Below are positions 34,736 to 46,837 of a DNA stretch of 64,000 nucleotides, piece by piece. The stretch's first letter is position 1, and the number at the start of each line of letters is the position of its first letter. Source of the stretch: Hevea brasiliensis (Eukaryota; Streptophyta; Magnoliopsida; Malpighiales; Euphorbiaceae); assembly GCF_030052815.1 (NCBI RefSeq), contig NC_079503.1, forward strand, positions 61,856,735-61,920,734, written 5' to 3'. Below the pieces are notes generated by a model, which was given only the letters and a program-made list of their open reading frames with translations, was not told the origin of the DNA and ran no database searches. The position numbers and the translations under genes were made by a program.

Positions 34736-36842
34736 TGTTAGTAGTATGCCCTAGAGCATATCATTTAGTATGTATCTTGTACATAATTTTATTAATAAAA
34801 AGCATTTCCACTTTTCCGTTTACATAATATATTTATGTGTAATAGAAAAGGTCCATTGATATTTTGTTAGAAATATTATTCTTAAGTTGTTAAGAATATG
34901 AGTGACAATTTTTCTAGCACAAAGTATCATAAATAGGTTCACAATCGAGGATACTTCATAATAAGGACATGACTTATCGTTTAAGTTTGTATTCATGTTT
35001 GTTCCCAAGTTATTTATATGAGATATAAATAAGATGGAATGGTGAGTCTCATGCCATATAACAAACATGATAGGCACTTATAAATGATAAGTAGGCCGAA
35101 CCAGTGACACTTATGACAAGCACATGGAGTTTACTCTTGTCAATGTTTTGTCATAAATCATATCAGTGCATATAATCTTTAGACCTGAGATAGCACAGTT
35201 ATCTTGTATATAGGTAGTTTGAGTTTGATACTGCTTTCATACTTGTACTGTGTATGGGTATATGGGCATGTGTTGGCTCCTGCTAGTTATATATGGAGGT
35301 AGGTGTTGATCAAGATGGAATCTGTTCCTCTAAGTAAATAGAGATAAAATCCTATGTTCATTTAATTGTTCTTGATGTTTCAAGTTCCTGGCCAGGACAC
35401 ATAGATTTATTCAGAAAAGAGTTTCTGATGAGAAAAATCTTTTTAATCAAGAACTGGAATTAAAAGAGAACATAATATTCATAGCAAATGGAGTTTGACA
35501 TAAACCATGACTCCAGCTTGAGTTGGGATTTTGTAACAGAGAGATTCTAGTGTATGGTAACATATGATTATAGGTTCATTTAAGGTAAATCTTATTACTA
35601 ATTGGGTGGCCATGGCATGCTATGCTAGGTGTTAACCACGGTCTATGAGGTTCATAAAATGATTTAGAGAAATCATTTATGGTAAGAAAGAGTTCTGATG
35701 ATATTAAGAGTTGATATCATGTCTCATTGCCAATTAGTGATGAGCCTAGTAAGTCACACACATACACAAGTTATCACCTATTTAAATATGTTTTAATTAA
35801 TTAATTAAAGAGTTTAATTGATTAATTAAATAGATTTGGTTTGCAATTAAATTGCAAAGTCCCTAGCATGACTTGAAACCAAATCTAGATTATTGGATGT
35901 GTAGTATAAATTAAATTTATATTTAAAGTGTTTAAATATGAATTTAATTGATGAGAAATTAATTAATAGAGATTAATTAATTAATTTATATTTGATATAA
36001 ATTAATTAGAAGAAGAAAATAATTGTTTTGGGTTAAGAACTCAAAATTAAGACACAGGGGCATTTTGGTCATTTCACAGTGTGACACGTGGCACCATGAG
36101 ATGGTGACACATGGGATTACACATAAGCTTGCCAAATGTTTTTTAATCATGTAAGATGATTAAAATCAAGATTAAATATAGGTTTGACACTTGGCACAAT
36201 GTGATTGGGTCACTTAAACCAAGAGCTAATCAAAAGGTGACATGTGGCTAGGGTTTAATGTGTTAACCTAGCTATTTAAGTGTGGTTATGAAAAGAAAAA
36301 ATAACCAGCAGCCTCTCCTCTCATTTGTCATGCCACTTTGAGCATCTCCAGCTATTTCTCTTAATCTCTCATCAATTCAAAGAGATTAGCCATTAATCTC
36401 TTGAATTAAGAACACTAGAAATTGTTTCTAGTGTCCTGTTTACATCTCTAATCTCTTAAAAGGCAGAACTTGAATTTCTAATTAATAGAAAAAGCTTTAG
36501 AGGCTGTTCAAGGGCTGCCATAGGTGTTCTTGGTGTGGACAAGCTAGAGGGACAACATTTGGTGTCTTGAAGACGAATCTCAAAGCGCGGACATTGCGAT
36601 TGCATCAAGAGGTTAGTGTAATCGTTCTTGATTTAATCTAGGGTTCTAAAATTAATCTGATTAATTTTAAAATCTTAAATGGCAAATACAGATCCAAAAA
36701 CATATTAAAAGAGTTTTAATATGTTGTTTATCATTGAAATCAAATAGATAAAAATAAATCTTGCATGGTGCATGTGACCCTAGGTGAAAATTTTTGAATT
36801 CAATGGTATAATCTTGTGTTTTTCACGCTTCCGTTCCTAACA
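34736..36842 (+). repeat. Copia 5' LTR
   Basis: 2107 bp. It contains a G-box CACGTG at 36085-36090 inside GACACGTGGC, a 'GGGCATTTTGGTCATTT' motif at 36058-36074, AT-rich ATTAATTA runs and a possible TATA element near 36271 (CTATTTAAG). It differs from the 3' LTR by scattered substitutions and small indels. Confidence 0.95.
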
Positions 36843-36843
36843 T

Positions 36844-36856
36844 TGGTATCAGAGCC
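36844..36856 (+). promoter_or_regulatory. Copia primer binding site (initiator tRNA-Met)
   Basis: TGGTATCAGAGCC, complementary to the 3' end of plant initiator tRNA-Met, one base after the LTR. Confidence 0.92.
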
Positions 36857-37099
36857 ACTATATTTGCCATTTAGATTGTTGATTATATGATTTAATTGTG
36901 TGATTTGATCATGAGATGATTGATTCATTGCTGGTTGGATCAAGAGGTGTGGCGGCACACATGGTGAAGCCACCATTGGTGGCGGCAACATTGGTTCCAT
37001 GGGTGGTTCAAGGTTTGGCTTTTAATTCTGCAATTGTTGTATGATCTAAGGCCTATTCTTTGACTAATTAAAGTGTTTAATTAGTAGTTTTAATCATAC

Positions 37100-37214
37100 A
37101 ATTAAATTATGATTCAAATCAGAATTTTAAAAATTGTTTGAATGTGATTCAAATCTGAATTTTAAAAGTTGTTTGAATGTGATTCAAATCTGAATTTTTA
37201 AAGTTGTTTGAATC
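37100..37214 (+). repeat. ~36 bp repeats in the copia leader, left part
   Basis: Units of TTGTTTGAATGTGATTCAAA then TCTGAATTTTTAAAG. The array continues after the nested element at 51293-51545, so the 14 kb insertion landed inside it. Confidence 0.85.
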
Positions 37215-40200
37215 TGTAACACCCTCCCGGTAGCAACTCCGTACATTCTACTATTCCGGTGACCGGTGTCGGTCCGGACAGCTAGAACGTCGGGAAAAAT
37301 ATTTAAACTAAAGTGAGGGACCAAAATTAACTCAAATATTAATAAGAAAAATATAGTAAAAATTTTAGAAATAAAATACAACCAAGTTAAATGAGCCGGT
37401 GCCCAAGCGATGGGTAACCAGAGGGAAGTTGCGGTTCTCGCAACGAGGAGCCCTAGACCCGGGGGAAAAATTATAAAATAATTTTTGAGACTCCAGAGAA
37501 GGGTCATTGAGGTTCCTATGGCATTAGAATGCCAAGAAAATATTTAGAAAAATTTTTCATTCGGTACAGACAATTTTGACCCGTTAAGCCAAACGGAGGG
37601 CATTTTGGTCATTTCGCCTTCAGAGACGATTTTTGGCCGACTTTTTCAGTTGAGTAAATAATTATTATGATCTAAAATATGAATAAATATTGCTAAAAAT
37701 TAAATTGAAAATGAGTAGAGAAGAGAAGAAAAGAAAATGAAAGAAAATGCTAATTATGACATCATATGTGTCATTTAAATTTCCTCCACCAATCACAATT
37801 TGTTAAACTTATTAAAAGAGATAAAGGAGACCAAAAATATGAAAAACCAATCTGCATCTTCAACCTTGGGCAGCCTAAAAAACGTTGAGAGAGAGAGAGA
37901 GAGAAGAGGTTCCACCATTAAAGCTCATTTAAGCTTCATTTCTCTCTTGTTTCCACTACTAGACCCTAAACCCCTTTCATTAAAACTTGTCCATAGCTCT
38001 TGGGAAAGTGTTTGGCAGCCTAGAAAGTGAAAGAAAGTGAAGTCAAGCTTGGGAAAATTCTGCCCTACAAGAGGTTAGTGCCTACTTATATATATACTTC
38101 TTTGATTCCATGTTAGAAGCTTGAAATAAGTGAGAAATTGTAAATTAAATGAATAAAAGTTAAGTGTATGCATCCCTTGAATTTTTGGCAGCCCTAAGGA
38201 AGGATGAGTTTGATTGTTTTAATGAATTTAGAGTGGATAGAAATGATGTTTAAGGTATAAATATGCATGGATGTTGAACTAGTGTGCTAATTGAGGTTTA
38301 TGGGCAAATTGAATTGGACATTAGGGTTTTGAGAAGTGAAAAAATTGATTTGGCTTATGAAATTGTTAGAGCACATTTTAATGGTCAATTAGTGACCATT
38401 TTAGGTAAGTTGACCATATTATGGACTGAAAAATAGGATTGCAAAGTGAAGTTGTAGGCTGCCCTAGGATAGCAGCAGAGGGACTGAAAATTCAGTCCAC
38501 TTGCACTGCCATAACTTTGGCTGTGTAGGTCCAATTGATATTTGGCCAATTGGACATGAAACTAGGCTTATAATGGCACATTTTTGCTGAAGAAACCATG
38601 CCCAAAAGACTAAAGCAAGAGGACCAAAACTTGGCCCCAATCCAAACACCCTGCAACAGCACCTGCAGAAATGACCAAATGAACAGTAACTGTTCATTTG
38701 GCCATAACTCACTGTAGATTTGGTCAATTGACCTAAAATGTTTACAGAAACAAGTTAAGACATAGACAAACAACTTTCATGAAGAAACCTACCCAAAATT
38801 ATGACCAGAACCAAATCAAATCATTGAGCAAAGTGAAGTTTACTGTACTGAGATTTCCAGAATTTTCATTTGAGCAGCAATGTTTGGAGGACTATAACTC
38901 TCTCTAGAAAACTCGGATTTAGGCGATTCTTGAACCGATGGAAACCTAAGGCATAGTAGAACATTTCATATGAAGAAAGTTAGACCAAATTAGGAACTTA
39001 ACTTGGTCAAATTACTGACCAAAGTTGGACCAAAATCTGCCAAAACCCAAAATCTTAACAGGAACAGTACACGTGAACAGTAAACTTATTTTGGCCATAA
39101 CTTGAGCTACAAAACTCCAAATGGAGTGATTCAAAAAAAGAAATTCAACTAGACAAAATAAGGAACATTTTCTATGAAGGAAGTTTTGTCAAATTCCAAC
39201 AGTAAATCGACCAATGAAACAGTGAAACTTCGCAAAGACTAAAATCAAAATTGGTAATTTTGCCAAAATCACCTAAGCTTTGAGAAAGTGACCAAAACCA
39301 ACAAGTTTTAAATGAAAAATGTAGTATGTTTGAAGTGTCAAAGTCAATGTACATATTTTTTATGCAAAAGTCAACATTTTAGTTGACTAATGAAGTGAAT
39401 AGTGACATGAAAACTTGAAATAAGCTTGGAAATGGATTTGGTAATTGATTCCAACAAGTTTTAAATGCAAAATGTGGTACATCGGGAGTGTTAAAACTAA
39501 TGTACCTATTGTCTATGCAAAAGTCAACATTTTTGTTGATCAATGAGGTGAATAGTGACACCAAAACTTGAAATTCAAAATTTGAAATTAGAAATGCATC
39601 TAGGGGACTTTAAATTGCAATTGGCAATTAATACTAGTAAATGTAAAACTCAAAATGTGGGATCTTGGTGTAATTAGAATTAATATATCCATTAAGTATA
39701 AAAGGTCAACATTTTGGTTGACTAGTATGGTGAATAGTAATCAAAATGATTAGTGAATTAAGATGAAGACCTAGAACCAATTCTAAGCTTAAATGCTTAG
39801 AATTGTATGACAAATATGGACTATGCATCCTAGTCAAAATTGTTAAAAGAAATTAGGCCATAAATTTGAAATCCATGAAATATTCATGGATTACTTGAAA
39901 CATGAAAAATAAGTCACCTAATTGATGTGAATAGATAGTTAGGGCATATATGCCCATCACAAATGGAATTCATAAAATATTAGTAACTCAACTTGAAATA
40001 TAAAATTTGTAATTACATAAGTAGATTCTTGAATGTATAAATGAGAAAGGAAAAATGTTTTGAATACAATGGTACATGTGAACCATTGTTTAGAATTGTG
40101 ATCAATATGAATAACATAATGAATGGATAAATAAACCATATTAATGTATGAATGAGACATTAGTTCTCATTATTGTAAAGAGGAGAAGTATTTTGAGTAC

Positions 40201-41666
40201 AATGGTATAAAAGAATAATTGATGTGAATTGTGATCATATAAATGATCAAATGAATGTATGAATTATGATTGAAATTTATCATGAAATAATGAAGTCATA
40301 AAGCACAATATATTAACATTTTAAAATATCAAATGCCCTAGTATACCTAACAAGATTGGTTTGGATAGTTTGGCATGCCAATAGGGTATTGTTTTAGCAG
40401 TACTGCGAAAGGCTTTATGCTTGTATTCATGGCTTTATGCCCGTATTCATGGCTTTTATGCCCGTATTCATGGCTTTTATGCCCGATTATGTGATATCAT
40501 GGCTTTTTAACCATACTGACTGCATACATGGTTGACGTTCTGCGTCCCATGATATGACGGCCCGAGGCACCGCGGTGTCCAGTGCCAACGACCCGTTATC
40601 GATCCGATCGTCTAGTATAGGTTACTTGGGCGATCAATTAAAGTATTATTCAATTCAGCTAAGTTAAGTTAAGTATAATGAAAATCGATTACAATTAAAT
40701 TAAGTATTGAATGAATAAGCAAAGAGATTAGCAAAAGAAACATAACAAAAATATAAATTGCGAGCCAAATGCGGACTTGAAAGAGAATACAGATAGAATA
40801 AATTATATACCTGCTAGTATTACTGAAAAGTTATAAACTAAGCACTTCCAAAGAGGAACAAACTAGTATATAAGATCGTTGATACTAGAAATACCATACC
40901 AAATTAAATTGACTCTGAGTATCTGAATTATCATTTATTTCTTTCTTTACTTGTATATATTATTTCTGGTTATATTATTGCACCACTAAGCAGAAATACT
41001 TACCGCGATGGAATTGCTTCCTCGCGCAGGTACTGAAGGTAAAACCAGATGGTATCATTGAGATTTTTGGAGTCGGATCTGCGAAGTGTCAGAAGAGTTC
41101 AAGATTGTCACCTCCTCAGCAATGCATGTAGATAGGGCTCATTTTATACATGTTATGTATATTGTTCATTCCTAGCACATTGTAAATTATTTGTATATCT
41201 TGTACAAAATAAACTCATGTAATTAACCTATGAATTATGAAAGCTATTCAAAGTAAGTATTTTAGTATGTGAATTGAATTTGAGTTATAATGAGATTATA
41301 CTTGTGAATATTGAGATATTGAAAATCTAATGAGATTTCTCAGAAATCGAATCTTGTATTGAGATACATTATGTTTAAAAATTTTGAGACTATTAAGTTT
41401 GAGAAATTGAGTATATATTGAAATTGTCTTTGCGAGTTGGAAGAACTGTTAGTCAAATTACAGTGACACTTTGTCGGATTATCGTTAAAATTTTGAAATT
41501 TCCAATTTAGTTAGATTTTGATAAAAGTAAAAATAGCCTAAATCTTCAATAAAGTTTTTGAATAAATAAATCAAGGACTGTAATGAAATCAGATAAAATA
41601 GAGTGCTCAGACACCTTGAGTGGCATAACTTGCTCGGCTACTGCTTGTAGTCGGGTAAGTGTCACA
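37215..41666 (+). repeat. LTR 1 of the triple element (4452 bp)
   Basis: TGTAACACCCTCCCGGTAGC to GGGTAAGTGTCACA. It contains a GA microsatellite, degenerate ~190-200 bp repeats (38509-39180), GTCAAC/GTTGAC repeats (39370-39722) and four units of the 20 bp ATGGCTTTATGCCCGTATTC array (40413-40500). It is the most divergent of the three; for example it has six extra bases near 38047. Confidence 0.93.
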
Positions 41667-42021
41667 TTTAGTGGTATCAGAGCACGGTTTAGGCGTTTCT
41701 GGACCTAGATAGATTGCATATCATGCATTGCATTCATAAGAGTCGAGGTGACACTATTGCAGATCTGTATTTCCTGTTTATTTTAGGTTAAGGTCTGGAA
41801 TAAGAGAGTGAAGAGACAATGAGATAGCGAATGGAGATGAGAAAGAGACTGTATTTAAGATGAAAAAGGATAAGTACATAACTGTTTGAGGATAGGATTG
41901 AGACTAAGGAGAAAGTGAAGTAGGATAACAATGAAAGGTGAAGAAATAAAGAGGTAGTAGCTCCTTGGCTATTTACATTGGGTAAATTTCGAGGACGAAA
42001 TTTAAATTAGAGGGGAAGAGT
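41667..42021 (+). other. Internal segment 1 of the triple element
   Basis: TTTAG then the primer site TGGTATCAGAGCACGG at 41672, a purine-rich middle with no ORF, the pol-tail remnant around 41983-42006 and the purine tract AGAGGGGAAGAG next to LTR 2. It differs from segment 2 by very few bases. Confidence 0.9.
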
Positions 42022-45000
42022 TGTAACACCCTCCCGGTAGCAACTCCGTACATTCTACTGTTTCGGTGACCGGTGTCGGTCCGGACAGCTAGAACGTCGG
42101 GAAAAATATTTAAACTAAAGTGAGGGACCAAAATTAACTCAAATATTAATAAGAAAAATATAGTAAAAATTTTAGAAATAAAATACAACCAAGTTAAATG
42201 AGCCGGTGCCTAAGCGATGGGTAACCAGAGGGAAGTTGCGGTTCTCGCAACGAGGAGCCCTAGACCCGGGGAAAAAATTATAAAATAATTTTTGAGACTC
42301 CAGAGAAGGGTCATTGAGGTTCCTATGGCATTAGAATGCCAAGAAAATATTTAGAAAAATTTTTCATTCGGTACAGACAATTTTGACCCGTTAAGCCAAA
42401 CGGAGGGCATTTTGGTCATTTCGCCTTCAGAGACGATTTTTGGCCGACTTGTTCAGTTGAGTAAATAATTATTATGATCTAAAATATGAATAAATATTGC
42501 TAAAAATTAAATTGAAAATGATTAGAGAAGAGAAGAAAAGAAAATGAAAGAAAATGCTAATTATGACATCATATGTGTCATTTAAATTTCCTCCACCAAT
42601 CACAATTTGTTAAACTTATTAAAAGAGATAAAATAGACCAAAAATATGAAAAACCAATCTGCATCTTCAACCTTGGGCAGCCTAAAAAACGTTGAGAGAG
42701 AGAGAGAGAGAAGAGGTTCCACCATTAAAGCTCCTTTAAGCTTCATTTCTCTCTTGTTTCCACTACTAGACCCTAAACCCCTTTCATTAAAACTTGTCCA
42801 TAGCTCTTGGGAAAGTGTTTGGCAGCCTAGAAAGTGAAAGAAAGTGAAGTCAAGAAAATTCTGCCCTACAAGAGGTTAGTGCCTACTTATATATATACTT
42901 CTTTGATTCCATGTTAGAAGCTTGAAATAAGTGAGAAATTGTAAATTAAATGAATAAAAGTTAAGTGTATGCATCCCTTGAATTTTTGGCAGCCCTAAGG
43001 AAGGATGAGTTTGATTGTTTTAATGAATTTAGAGTGGATAGAAATGATGTTTAAGGTATGAATATGCATGGATGTTGAACTAGTGTGCTAATTGAGGTTT
43101 ATGGGCAAATTGAATTGGACATTAGGGTTTTGAGAAGTGAAAAAATTTATTTGGCTTATGAAATTGTTAGAGCACATTTTAATGGTCAATTAGTGACCAT
43201 TTTAGGTAAGTTGACCATATTATGGACTGAAAAATAGGATTGCAAAGTGAAGTTGTACGCTGCCCTAGGACAGCAGCAGAGGGACTGAAAATTCAGTCCA
43301 CTTGCACTGCCATAACTTTGGCTGTGTAGGTCCAATTGATATTTGGCCAATTGGACATGAAACTAGGCTTATAATGGCACATTTTTGCTGAAGAAACCAT
43401 GCCCAAAAGACCAAAGCAAGAGGACCAAAACTTGGCCCCAATCCGGACACCCTGCAACAGCACCTGCAGAAATGACCAAATGAACAGTAACTGTTCATTT
43501 GGCCATAACTCACTGTAGATTTGGTCAATTGACCTGAAATTTTTACAGCAACAAGTTAAGACATAGACAAACAACTTTCATGAAGAAACCTACCCAAAAT
43601 TATGAGCAGAACTAAATCAAATCATTGAGCAAAGTGAAGTTTACTGTACTGAGATTTCCAGAATTTTCATTTGAGCAGCAATGTTTGGAGGACTATAACT
43701 CTCTCTAGAAAACTCGGATTTAGGCGATTCTTGAACCGATGGAAACCTAAGGCATAGTAGAACATTTCATATGAAGAAAGTTAGACCAAATTAGGAACTT
43801 AACTTGGTCAAATTACTGACCAAAGTTGGACCAAAATCTGCCAAAACCCAAAATCTTAGCAGGAACAGTACACGTGAACAGTAAACTTATTTTGGCCATA
43901 ACTTGAGCTACAAAACTCCAAATGGAGTGATTCAAAAAAAGAAATTCAACTAGACAAAATAAGGAACATTTTCTATGAAGGAAGTTTTGTCAAATTCCAA
44001 CAGTAAATCGACCAATGAAACAGTGAAACTTCGCAGCACCAAAATCGAAAATTGGTAATTTTGCCAAAATCACCTAAGCTTTGAGAAAGTGACCAAAACC
44101 AACAAGTTTTAAATGAAAAATGTAGTATGTTTGAAGTGTCAAAGTCAATGTACATATTTTTTATGCAAAAGTCAACATTTTAGTTGACTAATGAAGTGAA
44201 TAGTGACATGAAAACTTGAAATAAGCTTGGAAATGGATTTGGTAATTGATTCTAACAAGTTTTAAATGCAAAATGTGGTACATCGGGAGTGTTAAAACTA
44301 ATGTACCTATTGTCTATGCAAAAGTCAACATTTTTGTTGACCAATGAGGTGAATAGTGACACCAAAACTTGAAATTCAAAATTTGAAATTAGAAATGCAT
44401 CTAGGGGACTTTAAATTGCAATTGGCAATTAATACTAGTAAATGTAAAACTCAAAATGTGGGATCTTGGTGTAGTTAGAATTAATATATCCATTAAGTAT
44501 AAAAAGGTCAACATTTTGGTTGACTAGTATGGTGAATAGTAATCAAAATGATTAGTGAATTAAGATGAAGACCTAGAACCAATTCTAAGCTTAAATGCTT
44601 AGAATTGTATGACAAATATGGACTATGCATCCTAGTCAAAATTGTTAAAAAGAAATTAGGCCATAAATTTGAAATCCATGAAATATTCATGGATTACTTG
44701 AAACATGAAAAATAAGTCACCTAATTGATGTGAATAGATAGTTAGGGCATATATGCCCATCACAAATGGAATTCATAAAATATTAGTAACTCAACTTGAA
44801 ATATAAAATTTGTAATTACATAAGTAGATTCTTGAATGTATAAATGAGAAAGGAAAAATGTTTTGAATACAATGGTACATGTGAACCATTGTTTAGAATT
44901 GTGATCAATATGAATAACATAATGAATGGATAAATAAACCATATTAATGTATGAATGAGACATTAGTTCTCATTATTGTAAAGAGGAGAAGTATTTTGAG

Positions 45001-46482
45001 TACAATGGTATAAAAGAATAATTGATGTGAATTGTGATCATATAAATGATCAAATGAATGTATGAATTATGATTGAAATTTATCATGAAATAATGAAGTC
45101 ATAAAGCACAATATATTAACATTTTAAAATATCAAATGCCCTAGTATACCTAACAAGATTGGTTTGGATAGTTTGGCATGCCAATAGGGTATTGTTTTAG
45201 CAGTACTGCGAAAGGCTTTATGCTTGTATTCATGGCTTTATGCCCGTATTCATGGCTTTATGCCCGTATTCATGGCTTTTATGCCCGTATTCATGGCTTT
45301 TATGCCCGATTATGTGATTTCATGGCTTTTTAACAATACTGACTGCATACATGGTTGGCGTTCTGCGTCCCATGGTATGACGGCCGAGGCACCGGTGTCG
45401 GTGCCAACGACCGTTATCGATCCGATCGTCTAGTATAGGTTACTTGGGCGATCAATTAAAGTATTATTCAATTCGAGCTAAGTTAAGTTAAGTATAATGA
45501 AAATCCAAGTACAATTAAATTAAGTATTGAATGAATAAACAAAAGAGATTAGCAAAAGAAACATAACAAAAATATAAATTGCGAGCAAATGCAGACTTGA
45601 AATACAATACAGATAGAATAAATTATATACCTGCTAGTATTACTGATAAGTTATAAACTAAGCACTTCCAAAGAGGAACAAACTAGTATATAAGATCGTT
45701 GATACTAGAATTACCATACCAAATTAAATTGACTCGAGTATCCGAATTATCATTTATTTCTTTCTTTACTTGTATATATTATTTCTGGTTATATTATTGC
45801 ACCACTAAGCGAAATGCTTAGCGCGATGGAATTGCTTCCTCGCGCAGTCTTGAAAGGTAAAACCAGATGGTATCGATGAGATTTTGGAGTCGGATCTGCG
45901 AAGTGTCGAAGAGTTCAAGATTGTCACCTCCTCGGAATGCATGTAGATAGGGCTCATTTTATGCATGTTATGTATATTGTTCATTCCAAGCACATTGTAA
46001 ATTATTTGTATATCTTGTACAAAATAAACTCATGTAATTAACCTATGAATTATGGAAGCTATTCAAAGTAAGTATTTTAGTATGTGAATTGAATTTGAGT
46101 TATAATGAGATTATACTTGTGAATATTGAGATATTGAAAATCTAATGAGATTTCGAGAAATCAATCTGTATTGAGATACATTATGTTTAAAAATTTTGAG
46201 ACTATTAAGTTTGAGAAATTGAGTATATATTGAAATTGTCTTTGGCGAGTTGGAAGAACTGTTAGTCCAAATTACAGCCGACACTTTGTCGGATTATCGT
46301 TAAAATTTTTGAAATTTCCAATTTAGTTAGATTTTGATAAAAGTAAAAATAGCCTAAATCTTCAATAAAGTTTTTGAATAAATAAATCAAGGACTGTAAT
46401 GAAATCAGATAAAATAGAGTGCTCCGGCACACTGAGTGGCATAACTTGCTCGGCTGCTTGTAGTCGGGTAAGGGGTGTCACA
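42022..46482 (+). repeat. LTR 2 of the triple element (4461 bp)
   Basis: Same features as LTR 1, with five units of the 20 bp array (45216-45310). It shares most variants with LTR 3, for example the 6 bp deletion near 42853 and CGCAGCACCAAAA near 44033. Confidence 0.93.
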
Positions 46483-46837
46483 TTTAGTGGTATCAGAGCA
46501 CGGTTTAGGCGTTTCTGGACCTAGATAGATTGCATATCATGCATTGCATTCATAAGAGTCGAGGTGACACTATTGCAGATCTGTATTTCCTGTTTATTTT
46601 AGGTTAAGGTATGGAATAAGAGAGTGAAGAGACAATGAGATAGCGAATGGAGATGAGAAAGAGACTGTATTTAAGATGAAAAAGGATAAGTACATAACTG
46701 TTTGAGGATAGGATTGAGACTAAGGAGAAAGTGAAGTAGGATAACAATGAAAGGTGAAGAAATAAAGAGGTAGTAGCTCCTTGGCTATTTACATTGGGTA
46801 AATTTCGAGGACGAAATTTAAATTAGAGGGGAAGAGT
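46483..46837 (+). other. Internal segment 2 of the triple element
   Basis: Primer site TGGTATCAGAGCACGG at 46488 and purine tract before 46838; nearly identical to segment 1. No coding capacity. Confidence 0.9.

Noticed and set aside
37800..38030. Short frames repeated in LTRs 1-2 and near 31947 in the solo LTR
   Set aside because: 60-76 codons of LTR sequence; conserved only because the LTRs are copies, and no domain or codon pattern is seen.
38464..38773. Overlapping minus-strand frames (87 and 93 codons) in each LTR of the triple element
   Set aside because: Two overlapping frames in the same repeat cannot both be real, and near-identical copies give no test of selection. The diverged solo LTR at 32688-32969 does not keep the protein.
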